Shown here: piece by piece, positions 1 through 10,251 of the stretch
Numbering within the stretch: the stretch's first letter is position 1
Layout: the number at the start of each line of letters is the position of its first letter
DNA from: Herminiimonas sp.
Lineage (GTDB): Bacteria; Pseudomonadota; Gammaproteobacteria; Burkholderiales; Burkholderiaceae
DNA: 64,000 nucleotides
Direction of reading: 5' to 3'
Assembly (NCBI RefSeq): GCF_030655415.1
Contig: NZ_JAURVN010000015.1
Span: forward strand, 124,001 to 188,000
Program-made: the position numbers and the translations under genes
Notes under the pieces: generated by a model
Database searches by the model: none
Seen by the model: the letters and a program-made list of their open reading frames with translations, nothing else
Told to the model about the DNA's origin: nothing

Positions 1-75
1 ACTACGTGGACGCAAGATCAGCCAGATACCCGATCCGAACAACACGCCGATAGCAAGCGAGATAACAATTTCCAT
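1..75 (-). CDS. mrpC: Mrp/Pha/Mnh antiporter subunit C, N-terminal fragment
   Basis: Only the first 25 codons lie in the window. They encode a hydrophobic N-terminus (MEIVISLAIGVLFGSGIWL) typical of the small NuoK-like subunit C of multisubunit Na+/H+ or K+/H+ antiporters. The start codon overlaps the stop codon of the upstream A/B gene by one base (TAATG), and an AGGAG ribosome binding site sits about nine bases before it. This is the usual gene order A(B)-C-D-E-F-G, so the rest of the operon should continue to the left of the window. The call rests on the fragment plus context. Confidence 0.8.
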   Translation of the reverse strand, partial: MEIVISLAIGVLFGSGIWLILRPRS

Positions 76-3005
76 TAAATGACTCCTCGCTTGTTGCTTG
101 TCGTGGCCGCTTCATTGGCAATGCCAGCTTGCGGACGACGACTACGTATGGATTGATGCGCCAGCGCGACCAGGATCAACATGGTGGCACCGACCACGAC
201 CACGAAGACGCCGAGGTCGAAGAAGAACGCACTAGGAATATGAATTTCTCCCAATAGCGGGAAGTTCACGTGCGCGGTGTGACTGGTCAGGAAAGGATAG
301 CCAAGCGCGACCGCACCGAGGCCGGTAACGCACGCGGTGATCAACCCAAATGACAGCCAGCGTAGCGGCCGCAGATGCAAATGCGATTCCAGCCAGGTGG
401 TACCAGTCAACATATAGTGCACGATGATGGCGACGGCGAAGATCAAGCCGGCGACGAAGCCGCCGCCCGGCAGATTGTGGCCGCGCATGAAGAAGTACGC
501 GACGATCATCGCCATGAATGGCAGCAAAAAGCGCAGATACACGGCAGGGATCATCAGGTAACCGCTCTCAACTTGTTCCGCCGGCATTTGTTTGGCAGCC
601 GGGTCGATGTTGTTGAGTTGTTGCTCAGGCAGTGCCATGCTTTCCGGCGTTGGACGGAAGCGTCGCAGCAAGGCATAAACCGTCAATGCGACGATGGCGA
701 GTACGGTAATTTCCCCCATCGTATCGAAACCGCGGAAGTCGACCAGCAACACGTTGACGACATTGGTGCCGCCACCTTCTGACAACGCGCGCAGCAGGAA
801 GAAGTCACCTATGCTGGCCGGTTGTGGATGCATCAGCACGATGTAACTGACCGCGGCAATACTCAGACCACCTATGATCGCCAGCACCATATCGCGTGAA
901 CGGCGCAACCATACTGTGCGTGGAATTTGCATATTCAATTCGCGCGGCACCAGACGGCGAGGCAACCAGCGCAAACCAAGCAGGATCAAAACGGTGGTGA
1001 CGGTTTCCACCATCAACTGCGTCAAGGCCAGATCAGGTGCCGACATCCAGAGGAAGGTCATGCTGACGACCGCGCCTGTACCGCTGATTAAAATCAAGGC
1101 GGCGAGTCGGTGATACTTCGCTTGCCACGCGGCCGCGATTGCGCAGGCACAACCGATCACCCACATCATCGCGAACAGCGGATCGACATTGGTAAAAGAG
1201 ATATTGCCTAATGTTGGTAAAGGTCTGACGAGTAAAAGCGGTATCGCAATCATCGCCACAATCATCAAGAATAATTGCGGCTGCAGACGTCGCGTGCCCA
1301 ACCATTTGACCAAAAATGCGGCACCGGAAGACAAGCGCAACATCGTGCTTTCGTAGGCTTGTGCGCCGCTTAATTTGTGGAATACCGGCACGCGATCGCG
1401 TGACTGCAAGGTGAAGTATTTGCGCAAGATGACATACAGAGCTATGCCGCCAGCGAGTGCAGCAAAGCTCATTAACAGCGGCAGGTTGAAGCCGTGCCAC
1501 ATTGCCAGATCGTATACTGGCGCGCGCGCGCCAAGTACCGATACCACTGCGCTATCCAAAAACGGTTTGATACTAATGCCAGGAGCAACACCGACGATCA
1601 AACAAAGCAAGACTAAACATTCAACCGGGAAGCGCATCCAGCGCGGCGGCTCATGCGGAGTTTTTGGCAAGTCTTGATTCAGCTTGCCGAAGAACACACT
1701 AATGAAGCGCAAGGAATACGTCACGCTGAAAATACCCATCGCGACCGCCGCATAGGACATCCACCAGCTATCGTTGCCACCGACCAGCGCGGTTTCGGCA
1801 AAGAACATTTCCTTAGACAGAAAGCCATTCAACAAAGGCACGCCGGCCATCGCTGCGCTCGCGACAATCGCCAGCGTCGCCGTGATCGGTAGAGCATGTC
1901 GCAAACCGCGCAAGACGCGCATATCGCGGGTGCCGGTTTCGTGATCGATGATGCCGGCAGCCATGAACAACGATGCTTTAAAAATCGCGTGATTCACTGT
2001 GTGGAAAATCGCCGCGACCATGCCTAGCGGTGAGCCTATGCCCAGCAATACCGTGATCAAGCCAAGATGGCTGATGGTGGAGTAGGCCAGCAAGCCTTTG
2101 AGATCGTGCTGAAAAATCGCGACGAAAGAACCGAGTAGTAGGGTGCAGACACCAGCGCCAGCAATGATCCACATCCATTCTTCCGTGCCGGACAAAGCTG
2201 GCCAGAATCGCATTAACAGGAAAATACCGGCCTTCACCATCGTCGCCGAATGCAGATATGACGATACCGGTGTAGGCGCAGCCATCGCATGTGGCAGCCA
2301 GAAATGGAAAGGGAATTGCGCACTTTTGGTCAATGCGCCCAGCGCGACCAGTATCAATGCCGGCAAATACAAATCATGTGCGCGTATCAGGTCGCCAGCT
2401 TCAAGCACGGTATCGAGGTCATAACTGCCGACGATATGACCGATGATCAGCACGCCGCACAGCAGGCACAAGCCGCCAGCACCGGTCACCGTAAATGCCA
2501 TACGCGCACCACGTCGCGCATCGATACGGTGATGCCAGTAACCAATCAATAAGAAGGATGTGATGCTGGTCAGTTCCCAGAACACCACGAGTTGAATCAG
2601 ATTGCCGGACAACACCACACCCAACATCGAGCCCATGAACGCCAGCAGAAACGCGAAGAAGCGCGGCACTGGATCTTGCTCGGACATGTAATAGCGCGCA
2701 TACAGCACGACGAGCAAGCCGACGCCCAGCACCAGCATCACGAACAGCCACGCCAGCCCATCCATGCGCAACATGAATTCCGCGCCGAAGGCCGGCATCC
2801 ACGCAGCTTGATAACGGACTACTTCTCCTGCGCCGACTTGTTGATACAGATATACCGAAATGAGCAGACCGAGCAATGCGACGCCACCGGCCAATATTGA
2901 TTCACGATTGCGGGCGTTAGCCGGCATGCATGCGGCGATCACGCTACCGATGAAGGGCGCGATAACGATGGTGAGTAGCAATATGGATTCGGGAATTCTG
3001 TACAT
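75..3005 (-). CDS. mrpA: Monovalent cation/H+ antiporter, fused subunits A and B
   Basis: A 976-residue inner-membrane protein, the large subunit of an Mrp/Pha/Mnh antiporter that exports Na+ or K+ in exchange for protons. The N-terminal two thirds is NuoL-like, with the conserved block KSAQFPFHFWLPHAM near residues 225-240 and many membrane helices. The C-terminal part (about residues 820-960) carries an MnhB-like domain with the motif GHNLPGGGF, so subunits A and B are one polypeptide, as in the PhaAB type. It is first in its operon and translationally coupled to subunit C. The cation specificity cannot be read from sequence. Confidence 0.93.
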   Translation of the reverse strand: MYRIPESILLLTIVIAPFIGSVIAACMPANARNRESILAGGVALLGLLISVYLYQQVGAGEVVRYQAAWMPAFGAEFMLRMDGLAWLFVMLVLGVGLLVVLYARYYMSEQDPVPRFFAFLLAFMGSMLGVVLSGNLIQLVVFWELTSITSFLLIGYWHHRIDARRGARMAFTVTGAGGLCLLCGVLIIGHIVGSYDLDTVLEAGDLIRAHDLYLPALILVALGALTKSAQFPFHFWLPHAMAAPTPVSSYLHSATMVKAGIFLLMRFWPALSGTEEWMWIIAGAGVCTLLLGSFVAIFQHDLKGLLAYSTISHLGLITVLLGIGSPLGMVAAIFHTVNHAIFKASLFMAAGIIDHETGTRDMRVLRGLRHALPITATLAIVASAAMAGVPLLNGFLSKEMFFAETALVGGNDSWWMSYAAVAMGIFSVTYSLRFISVFFGKLNQDLPKTPHEPPRWMRFPVECLVLLCLIVGVAPGISIKPFLDSAVVSVLGARAPVYDLAMWHGFNLPLLMSFAALAGGIALYVILRKYFTLQSRDRVPVFHKLSGAQAYESTMLRLSSGAAFLVKWLGTRRLQPQLFLMIVAMIAIPLLLVRPLPTLGNISFTNVDPLFAMMWVIGCACAIAAAWQAKYHRLAALILISGTGAVVSMTFLWMSAPDLALTQLMVETVTTVLILLGLRWLPRRLVPRELNMQIPRTVWLRRSRDMVLAIIGGLSIAAVSYIVLMHPQPASIGDFFLLRALSEGGGTNVVNVLLVDFRGFDTMGEITVLAIVALTVYALLRRFRPTPESMALPEQQLNNIDPAAKQMPAEQVESGYLMIPAVYLRFLLPFMAMIVAYFFMRGHNLPGGGFVAGLIFAVAIIVHYMLTGTTWLESHLHLRPLRWLSFGLITACVTGLGAVALGYPFLTSHTAHVNFPLLGEIHIPSAFFFDLGVFVVVVGATMLILVALAHQSIRSRRPQAGIANEAATTSNKRGVI

Positions 3006-3362
3006 GCGCAGTAAATCTTCAGGAAAAATAATCAGCCAATATCAGTAAAAATCAGCAGACACGGCTCGCATCGCATGGGCGCGAGAATTCTTGATTGATA
3101 AAAATATCTCCTCAATGTGTAGAGATCAGCGTATGACTTGCGTCGGTCACAGTCCAGGACTGGATACAACTCTCAACAACCAGACTAAAGGCCTGACAGG
3201 TTTGCGTTGAGTGCGATGTGTTTAAACGTCGCGGTACTTACTTGATACTGAAGATTTGATGCAAATGTTGCACGCATCAAGTTTGCTTCAGCCAATATTA
3301 TAAGGGCATGATGAAAAGTCGCGGACAGAAAATCATCCGCGATCTTTTTCGACGAGCAATTT
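3006..3362. other. Intergenic region between mrpA and copD-like gene
   Basis: About 357 bases without a convincing gene. It must hold the promoter of the minus-strand mrp operon (right of 3005), but I could not assign clear -35 and -10 boxes. Its right end carries the hairpin annotated at 3315-3349. Short open frames here lack ribosome binding sites and recognisable products. Confidence 0.5.
3315..3349 (-). terminator. Probable terminator of the copD-like gene
   Basis: Inverted repeat TCGCGGA (3319-3325) and TCCGCGA (3336-3342) with a 10-base loop, flanked by short A/T runs on both sides. It begins about 15 bases after the stop codon of the minus-strand copD-like gene. Confidence 0.55.
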
Positions 3363-3809
3363 TTACAGTGCAAGTGGTCCCAAGGTGCCAATCGTAATCG
3401 TCAGCAAGCCGATGATCAGATTGACGGCGACCAGTTTGCGTATGGTGGCCATTGCGGCGCCGCCGGCTTTCCAGTCTTGTGCTGCGACTGCGCGTTTCAA
3501 GCGACGATAAGGCGCAAAGAAGATGTGAGAAAAAATCAGCAGCATCACAACCGCGAGCACAAACATCAGCATGACGTGCAGTGGCGGTTTGCCCATGCCG
3601 GCCATCATTGCCATTCCGCTACCGAAAATCAGCGCAATTGAAATCCATACCCACAAGAAAAATTTGGTGAATACACCTGCCAATAAAGTCAGGCGTTGCG
3701 GCGGTTCTAATGTCACTGCGACAACAGGGCGCAACGCGTTATGGGCGAAGAACATGCCGCCTACCCAAATAGTGAATCCGAGGATGTGTAGAAATTTCGC
3801 AATGATCAT
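3363..3809 (-). CDS. CopD-family-like integral membrane protein
   Basis: A 148-residue protein with about four hydrophobic segments. The N-terminal signature FLHILGFTIWVGGMFF, with a histidine inside the first membrane helix, resembles the CopD/DUF2269-type family of small membrane proteins, some of which bind copper or haem. I chose the ATG at 3809 because the hydrophobic core begins immediately after it; an upstream in-frame ATG at 3860 would add 17 poorly conserved-looking residues. It stands alone, with no copper genes nearby, so a role in copper handling is not supported here. Function remains open. Confidence 0.72.
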   Translation of the reverse strand: MIIAKFLHILGFTIWVGGMFFAHNALRPVVAVTLEPPQRLTLLAGVFTKFFLWVWISIALIFGSGMAMMAGMGKPPLHVMLMFVLAVVMLLIFSHIFFAPYRRLKRAVAAQDWKAGGAAMATIRKLVAVNLIIGLLTITIGTLGPLAL

Positions 3810-3960
3810 GAGATTTTCTTTGGGAAATGAATAGTGAGAGCCATAGAGTAGCCGATGCACCGCACATCACAAAGTAGTTTGACGACCGACGTTGATGTGT
3901 CGAGTAAGCGATAATCTGTCTTCGCGAATTTTTCGGCGAGAATTATTTAGTGCACATAAG

Positions 3961-3998
3961 AAGTAATAGCGAAAAGTAACAACGAGAAGTAACAGCGA
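3961..3998 (+). repeat. Three tandem 13-bp repeats before the ABC exporter gene
   Basis: Three copies of a 12-base unit, AAGTAATAGCGA (3961-3972), AAGTAACAACGA (3974-3985) and AAGTAACAGCGA (3987-3998), each separated by one base, giving an exact period of 13. A partial copy, AGTAAGCGA, lies at 3903-3911. The array ends 30 bases before the ATG of the ABC exporter, in the expected promoter or leader region, so it may be a regulator binding array. This is an inference from position. Confidence 0.7.
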
Positions 3999-4028
3999 TC
4001 CGTGAATGATCGTTATTTGGAGAATTAA

Positions 4029-5885
4029 ATGCTGGGCTGGTTTGAAAAATTGTTGCATCCGTATCAGGAAGAAGTGCCGGCGACACCGCCGCGCGGCTTT
4101 CTTGCATTTATCTGGTCGTGTACCAAAGGCGCGCGTCGTTACATCCTGGCGATGACGGTGGTCACGGCTGCGACTGGTGCGTTCGAGGCATTATTGTTCG
4201 CGATGATGGGTCGCATTGTCGATTGGCTGGCGCATGTCGAGCCGGCAATGTTGTGGCAACAGGAAGGCGACAATCTTTTGTGGCTGGCGGCCATCGTCAT
4301 GCTGAGCGTGATCCTTGTGGCGTTGCAGACTTTCTTCAAGCATCAGACGCTGTCCGGTAACTTCCCTATGCAGTTGCGCTGGAATTTTCACCGCATGATG
4401 CTGAATCAAAGCATGGGTTTTTATCAGGATGAATTTGCCGGTCGTGTCGCGACCAAGGTCATGCAGACAGCGCTGGCGGTGCGCGATGTGTGCATGATCA
4501 CGTGCGACATTCTGGTGTTCGTCCTGATTTACTTCGTCACGTTGGTGACCGTGGTCGGCAGCTTTGATCGCTGGCTGCTGGTACCGTTTTTGACGTGGGC
4601 ATTTTTCTATTTGTGCGCCTTGCGTTACTTCGTCCCGCGTTTGAGCAAGGTTTCGCGCAAGCAGGCTGATGCGCGTTCGCTGATGACCGGCCGTATCACC
4701 GATGCGTACACTAACATCAGTACCGTCAAATTGTTTTCGCATGCTGGTCGTGAAGCCGGTTATGCCCGCAGCGCGATGAAAGAGTTCATGGTTTCGGTAC
4801 ATGGACAAATGCGTTTGGTCAGCGGTTTTGAAGTCGTCAATCACAGCCTCAGCATGTTGTTGATCCTCGGCACTGCTGGTGTCGCGTTGTGGTTATGGGC
4901 GATGGGTCAGATCGGGGTAGGTGCCGTTGCCGCCGCGACCGCAATGGCTTTGCGCCTGAACGGTATGTCACATTGGGTCATGTGGGAAATGTCATCGCTG
5001 TTCGAGCAAGTCGGTACCGTGCAGGACGGTATCAACACGCTGTCACGCGTACATACAGTGACCGACGCTGCTGATGCAAAACCTTTGCAAGTAGCCAAGG
5101 GCGAGTTGACCTTCGATAACATCGGCTTCGCTTATGGCGGTACGCGTGCAGTGATCGATCAGATGGATCTGACGATACGTCCAGGCGAGAAGGTCGGACT
5201 GGTCGGCCGATCCGGTGCGGGTAAATCGACGATCGTTAATTTGCTGCTGCGCTTCTATGATCTGGAGTCAGGTCGGATTTTGATTGACGGCCAGAATATT
5301 GCACACGTCACGCAAAACAGTCTGCGCGCGCAGGTCGGCATGGTCACGCAAGATACTTCGCTCTTGCATCGTTCGGTACGTGACAACATTTTGTATGGCA
5401 GACCCGATGCTAGCGATGCCGACATGACCGATGCGGCCAAGCGCGCTGAAGCCCACGATTTTATTTTGAACTTGAGTGATGCCAAAGGCCGTACCGGTTA
5501 CGACGCGCATGTCGGTGAGCGCGGCGTCAAATTATCCGGCGGTCAGCGTCAGCGGATTGCGATCGCGCGCGTGATGTTGAAAGATGCGCCAATACTGTTG
5601 CTGGATGAGGCAACCAGTGCGCTCGATTCAGAAGTCGAGGCCGCAATTCAAACCAGCTTGTATGAACTGATGGAAGGCAAAACCGTAGTAGCGATTGCGC
5701 ATCGACTATCGACGATTGCCGCGATGGATAGATTGATCGTGCTGGATAAAGGCCGCATCGTCGAACAAGGTACACATCACGAACTGCTGCAACAGAATGG
5801 TTTGTATGCGCGCTTGTGGGCGCATCAAAGTGGTGGCTTCCTCGGTGAAGAAGCAGATGACGATCAATTAATCGCCAATGGTTGA
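4029..5885 (+). CDS. ABC exporter, fused permease and ATPase (MsbA-like architecture)
   Basis: A 618-residue half-transporter that should work as a homodimer in the inner membrane. The membrane domain (about residues 35-330) has six predicted helices. The nucleotide-binding domain follows, with Walker A GRSGAGKST near residue 392, signature LSGGQRQR near 502, Walker B ILLLDEATSALD near 520, and the H-loop in VVAIAHRLSTI. The substrate could be a lipid, peptide or drug; sequence alone does not decide. It is a single-gene unit, preceded by a GGAG ribosome binding site (4018-4021) and the 13-bp repeat array, and followed by a strong terminator. Confidence 0.9.
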   Translation: MLGWFEKLLHPYQEEVPATPPRGFLAFIWSCTKGARRYILAMTVVTAATGAFEALLFAMMGRIVDWLAHVEPAMLWQQEGDNLLWLAAIVMLSVILVALQTFFKHQTLSGNFPMQLRWNFHRMMLNQSMGFYQDEFAGRVATKVMQTALAVRDVCMITCDILVFVLIYFVTLVTVVGSFDRWLLVPFLTWAFFYLCALRYFVPRLSKVSRKQADARSLMTGRITDAYTNISTVKLFSHAGREAGYARSAMKEFMVSVHGQMRLVSGFEVVNHSLSMLLILGTAGVALWLWAMGQIGVGAVAAATAMALRLNGMSHWVMWEMSSLFEQVGTVQDGINTLSRVHTVTDAADAKPLQVAKGELTFDNIGFAYGGTRAVIDQMDLTIRPGEKVGLVGRSGAGKSTIVNLLLRFYDLESGRILIDGQNIAHVTQNSLRAQVGMVTQDTSLLHRSVRDNILYGRPDASDADMTDAAKRAEAHDFILNLSDAKGRTGYDAHVGERGVKLSGGQRQRIAIARVMLKDAPILLLDEATSALDSEVEAAIQTSLYELMEGKTVVAIAHRLSTIAAMDRLIVLDKGRIVEQGTHHELLQQNGLYARLWAHQSGGFLGEEADDDQLIANG

Positions 5886-5945
5886 TGGTGAATTTGAAGC
5901 GCGTTTAAAACATCAAATGGTGTGAACTGCCAGTCTGATGAAAAT

Positions 5946-5983
5946 AAAAAAGGGAGCATGTAATCACATGCTCCCTTTTTTTG
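5946..5983. terminator. Bidirectional rho-independent terminator
   Basis: A stem of AGGGAGCATG pairing with CATGCTCCCT around a short AT-rich loop, with an A run on the left and a T run on the right. It lies between the convergent ABC exporter and MFS genes and can serve both. Confidence 0.9.
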
Positions 5984-6005
5984 TAAGATTTTATTTTATA
6001 AAAAC

Positions 6006-7286
6006 TTACATAGCTTGTTTCGGTTTGCCGACCAAGGCTAAAGCAATCAGACTCAAGGCCGCTGCGCCCGACAGATAAAAGCCGACGTAGTGCAAACCAT
6101 AATTGGTCGCCAGCCACGTCGCGGCATACGGCGCCAGCGATGCGCCAAAAATCCCGCCCAGATTGAAGGTCAAAGAAACGCCTGTGTAGCGAATTTCTGG
6201 AGGGAAGAGCTCAGACAGCATCGTGCCGAGCGGACCGTAAGTCATGCCCATGAATGCCAATCCCAGCGATAGAAATATCGTCACGCTAACCAGGTCGTTA
6301 GCTACAAACATAGGCGTCATCACCAAGCCAAAAATAATCATGCCGATGGACACCAGAATCATCGTGATACGTCTACCGTATTTGTCGGCTAGCAAAGCGG
6401 AGACCGGAATCGTGATCGCAAAGAACACGACCGCAAACAATTGGACGATCAGAAATTCTTGACGTGAATATCCGAGCGCTGTGGTACCCCAACTCAAGGC
6501 GAACACCGTCATCAGGTAAAACAAAACGAAGGTTGCGAGCGCGATGATGGTGCCCAACACCAGCATGCGACCATGATCGCGGAATACCGTCGCGAGTGGC
6601 AGTTTGACGCGCTCGCCTTGGTCCAACACTTTTTGGAAAGCGGGTGTTTCCGTAATTTTCAAACGCACATACAAACCGACCAGCACCAACACTGCACTGG
6701 CGAGGAAAGGAATGCGCCAGCCGTAGCTGAAGAATTGTTCATTGGTCAGCGTTTCGCTCAGCAACAAGAAAATTCCGCCCGACATGAAGAAGCCCAGCGG
6801 CGCACCCAATTGTGGAAAGCAACCATACCAGGCGATTTTTCCCGGTGGTGCATTTTCAGTAGCGAGTAAAACTGCGCCGCCCCATTCGCCGCCAAGTCCC
6901 AGACCTTGACCGAAGCGACACAAGGCCAGCAGCAACGGCGCCAATGTACCTATCGTTTCGTAGGTCGGCAGCAAACCAATCGCAACAGTTGATATCCCCA
7001 TGGTCAGCAGTGCAGCAACCAGCGTCGCCTTGCGTCCGATGCGATCACCGTAATGGCCGAAAACGGCAGAGCCGATCGGGCGCGCAAAAAATGCGATGGC
7101 AAAAGTTGCCAGCGATTGCAGCACCGCAGCAGTCGGACTGGATGAAGGGAAAAACAGATGAGGAAAAACCAGCACCGCCGCAGTTGCGTAAATATAAAAA
7201 TCAAAGAACTCGATCGTGGTGCCGATCAGGCTGGCGAACAGAACTGTGGACGGAGAATTTATTTTTTTGGAGTCAGAATTGCTCAT
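6006..7286 (-). CDS. MFS transporter, metabolite:H+ symporter (MHS/ProP/ShiA) family
   Basis: A 426-residue protein with 12 predicted membrane helices. The loop between helices 2 and 3 has the major facilitator signature FGHYGDRIGRK, and the opening IGTTIEFFDFYIYATAA is typical of the MHS family, whose members import osmolytes, dicarboxylates, shikimate or alpha-ketoglutarate with protons. The substrate cannot be assigned. It neighbours a BCCT carrier on the same strand, but 161 bases separate them, so they are not obviously one operon. Confidence 0.9.
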   Translation of the reverse strand: MSNSDSKKINSPSTVLFASLIGTTIEFFDFYIYATAAVLVFPHLFFPSSSPTAAVLQSLATFAIAFFARPIGSAVFGHYGDRIGRKATLVAALLTMGISTVAIGLLPTYETIGTLAPLLLALCRFGQGLGLGGEWGGAVLLATENAPPGKIAWYGCFPQLGAPLGFFMSGGIFLLLSETLTNEQFFSYGWRIPFLASAVLVLVGLYVRLKITETPAFQKVLDQGERVKLPLATVFRDHGRMLVLGTIIALATFVLFYLMTVFALSWGTTALGYSRQEFLIVQLFAVVFFAITIPVSALLADKYGRRITMILVSIGMIIFGLVMTPMFVANDLVSVTIFLSLGLAFMGMTYGPLGTMLSELFPPEIRYTGVSLTFNLGGIFGASLAPYAATWLATNYGLHYVGFYLSGAAALSLIALALVGKPKQAM

Positions 7287-7447
7287 CGTGCGTTACCCAG
7301 GATTTTATTATTTTTTAAATTATGCAGAGGCTGCACAATCCAGCTAAAAAGGTGATTCTTAGTTGCGTTGCATTGTAATAGTTGCTCGCCGCTTCGTCAT
7401 TTTGCTGATGTCTGCGTCGAGCTGCTTAAAATATATGCACTGATTTA

Positions 7448-9034
7448 TCATTGCGGTTCAGCGCTGCCATCAGTCGCCTTGCCGGTTGGCTGAGCGATGT
7501 TCTTCTCACGCTGCTCACGTGCAATCCAGTCTTCAATCGCACGGCGCGCACGTCTTTCTTCGGCTTTCTCGCGTGACGCTTCCACGCTTAGCACACGGTA
7601 CAGTCCGATCATCACGGCAAGCATTAAGAGCGCAAACGGTAGTGCGGCCACAGTGATCAGCGTCTGCAGTGCCTGTAGACCGCCAGCCATCAGCATCGCC
7701 ACGGCGATCAGTGCGATGGCGATACCCCATGCAAACTTGCGTGGCAGTGTCGGATCGCCAGAGGATTCACTGGACATCGATCCCAGCACGAGCACAGCCG
7801 AGTCAGCGGAAGTGACGAAGAAAATCACTAACAACAGAATTGTCAGACCAGACAGCAGCGAGGATAGCGGCAGGGCGTCATACATGCGGAATAGCACCGT
7901 CTCGTGCCCGGCTGCAAGCGCACCTGCCATGTCTACTCCACCGAAAATCTGACTCCATAGTGCGGTACCACCAAAGGTGGCAAACCACACAAAGCCCAGC
8001 AGGCTGGGCGCGACGACCACACCGAACACAAACTCGCGCACGGTGCGCCCGTACGATACGCGCGCAATGAAAGCGCCCACGAATGGTGACCAGGAAATCC
8101 ACCAAGCCCAGTAAAAAATTGTCCAGTCGGCCACCCAGGTGTTGGCAGAGAACGGCGACATACGCAGGCTCATATCCACCAGATGGTCGAGGTAGCTGCC
8201 TAGCGTCGTAGTAAAGTTTTCAAAGATGAAGCTGGTTGGCCCCAGCAATGCGACTGCCAGCAGCAGTACCCCGGCCAATGCAAGATTGAAGCTTGATAGC
8301 CATTTGATGCCGCGATCAACTCCGCTAATGCTGGATGCCATGTATAGCACGAAGCAAATGGCAATCACCGATAACTGCATGACTATGCCATTTGGCAGGC
8401 CGAAAACGCGATGAATACCTGCGCTGATCTGCATGGTGCCAAAGCCCAGCGTAGTCGCCACGCCTATCGCAGTGGCGACGACAGCAACAATGTTGACCAG
8501 CTTGCCTATCCATCCGAGATGCCGGTCGCCGATTAGTGGTTGCAGCAAGTCGCTGATCAGACCGCGGCCGTTGCGGTTGTATTGAAACCAGGCGATGGCC
8601 AATCCCATCAACGCGTAGATTGCCCACGGATGCAGACCCCAGTGGAAGAAGGTGTAGCGCATCGCAGCTCGAGCGGCTTGTGATGTATGTGGTGTCAATC
8701 CTTCCGGCGGTGTGACCAGATGCGAGATAGGCTCAGCCGCGCCCCAGAAAACCAGACCTATGCCCATGCCCGCGGCAAACAACATGGACAGCCAGGTCGA
8801 GTTCGAAAATTCTGGTTCGGCATCGCGTCCGCCTATCCGCAATTTTGCAGTGGGGCCGAATGCAAGGTAGGCAAGAAACACCAAAGTCAGGAACACGATG
8901 AGCAGATAGAGCCAGCCGGCATGCTGGATGACCGCTGCCAGCGCTGCATTGCTGACAGCCTCAAATGGTTGCGGTGCGAACCCCGCAACCACTGCCAGTA
9001 AGATCACCAGAATTAATGAAATACCGAAAACCAT
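7448..9034 (-). CDS. BCCT family betaine/choline/carnitine transporter
   Basis: A 528-residue secondary transporter of quaternary ammonium compounds. Family marks include GMGIGLVFWGAAEPISH near residue 90 and the substrate-site region WTIFYWAWWISWSPF near residues 300-315. The C-terminal cytosolic tail is short and highly charged (KAEERRARRAIEDW); in BetP-type carriers the tail senses osmotic stress, but this one is not clearly homologous. A good ribosome binding site, AGAGGAA, precedes the ATG. No choline-oxidation genes are adjacent, so uptake for osmoprotection or for catabolism encoded elsewhere are both possible. Confidence 0.93.
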   Translation of the reverse strand: MVFGISLILVILLAVVAGFAPQPFEAVSNAALAAVIQHAGWLYLLIVFLTLVFLAYLAFGPTAKLRIGGRDAEPEFSNSTWLSMLFAAGMGIGLVFWGAAEPISHLVTPPEGLTPHTSQAARAAMRYTFFHWGLHPWAIYALMGLAIAWFQYNRNGRGLISDLLQPLIGDRHLGWIGKLVNIVAVVATAIGVATTLGFGTMQISAGIHRVFGLPNGIVMQLSVIAICFVLYMASSISGVDRGIKWLSSFNLALAGVLLLAVALLGPTSFIFENFTTTLGSYLDHLVDMSLRMSPFSANTWVADWTIFYWAWWISWSPFVGAFIARVSYGRTVREFVFGVVVAPSLLGFVWFATFGGTALWSQIFGGVDMAGALAAGHETVLFRMYDALPLSSLLSGLTILLLVIFFVTSADSAVLVLGSMSSESSGDPTLPRKFAWGIAIALIAVAMLMAGGLQALQTLITVAALPFALLMLAVMIGLYRVLSVEASREKAEERRARRAIEDWIAREQREKNIAQPTGKATDGSAEPQ

Positions 9035-9090
9035 TCGTTTCCTCTTGGTGATGCTGCATCTGCGGCTGAAACCATCTTGCGCTGCTTCGT

Positions 9091-10122
9091 TTATTGGCTA
9101 CTGATTCCGCCGCCGGTGGTTACACCATGCGCCTGCTGATCTGCGTGATAAGAGCTGCGTACCATCGCGCCGACCGCTGCATGTGCGAAGCCCATTTTGT
9201 AGGCTTCTTCTTCATACATTTTAAAAGTGTCGGGATGCACATAGCGACGTACCGGCAAATGGTCGCCGCTAGGCATCAGGTACTGGCCTATGGTCAGCAT
9301 GTCGACATCGTGAGCGCGCATGTCGCGCATGACTTGCAATACTTCTTCGTCGGTTTCGCCGAGGCCGACCATGATGCCGGATTTGGTTGGCGTATTTGGA
9401 TGCAGTGCCTTGAAGCGTTTCAGCAAATTCAATGAGTAGGCGTAATCGGAACCAGGGCGCGCTTCTTTGTAGAGGCGCGGTGCGGTTTCCAGATTGTGGT
9501 TCATGACGTCTGGTGGTGCGAGATTCAGAATCTCTAATGCTTTATCCATGCGGCCGCGGAAGTCGGGTACCAACACTTCAATGCGGGTATTCGGCGAAAG
9601 TTCGCGTACGCGACGTATGCATTCGGCGAAATGGCCAGCACCGCCGTCGCGCAAATCGTCGCGATCAACTGAGGTGATGACGACATAGCTGAGGCGTAAA
9701 GCAGCGATGGTTTTTGCGAGATTCTCGGGTTCGTTCACATCGAGTGGATCTGGGCGGCCGTGGCCGACGTCGCAGAATGGGCAGCGACGCGTACATTTGT
9801 CGCCCATGATCATGAAGGTTGCGGTGCCTTTGCCGAAGCATTCGCCGATGTTCGGGCAACTGGCTTCTTCGCATACCGTCACCAGATTATTGGCGCGCAG
9901 AATATCTTTGATTTCGTAGAAACGGGTAGATGGCGAGGCGGCTTTGACGCGTATCCAGTCCGGCTTCGGCAGCCGTTCCATCGGGATCACCTTGATCGGG
10001 ATGCGTATGGTTTTGGCTGAGCCTTTTTGCTTTTCGCTTGGGTTGTAAGCGCGGGCAGGGACTGCAGTTTGAGCAGCAGCTTCAGCTGTTGCGGAGGATT
10101 CTGGATTCGTTTCGATCGTCAT
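9091..10122 (-). CDS. lipA: Lipoyl synthase
   Basis: A 343-residue radical SAM enzyme that inserts two sulfur atoms into protein-bound octanoyl groups to make lipoyl cofactors. The auxiliary cluster ligands are C84, C89 and C95 ([12 protein letters not shown]) and the radical SAM cluster ligands are C110, C114 and C117 (CTRRCPFC). The conserved RSSYHA near the C-terminus supplies the serine ligand of the auxiliary cluster. It has a longer N-terminus, about 45 polar residues, than the E. coli enzyme. It follows lipB on the same strand with a 187-base gap. Confidence 0.97.
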   Translation of the reverse strand: MTIETNPESSATAEAAAQTAVPARAYNPSEKQKGSAKTIRIPIKVIPMERLPKPDWIRVKAASPSTRFYEIKDILRANNLVTVCEEASCPNIGECFGKGTATFMIMGDKCTRRCPFCDVGHGRPDPLDVNEPENLAKTIAALRLSYVVITSVDRDDLRDGGAGHFAECIRRVRELSPNTRIEVLVPDFRGRMDKALEILNLAPPDVMNHNLETAPRLYKEARPGSDYAYSLNLLKRFKALHPNTPTKSGIMVGLGETDEEVLQVMRDMRAHDVDMLTIGQYLMPSGDHLPVRRYVHPDTFKMYEEEAYKMGFAHAAVGAMVRSSYHADQQAHGVTTGGGISSQ

Positions 10123-10251
10123 TGGGCTGGTCGCTCTTCGTCAAATGTTGCCATTACAGTGCTGGGTGCGGCGCTGGATAACAACGCGTAGCTTGGACGT
10201 TCGTCTTTGCCACGATAAAAATGGATGCTGCGGGTAATAAATACGGTAATA

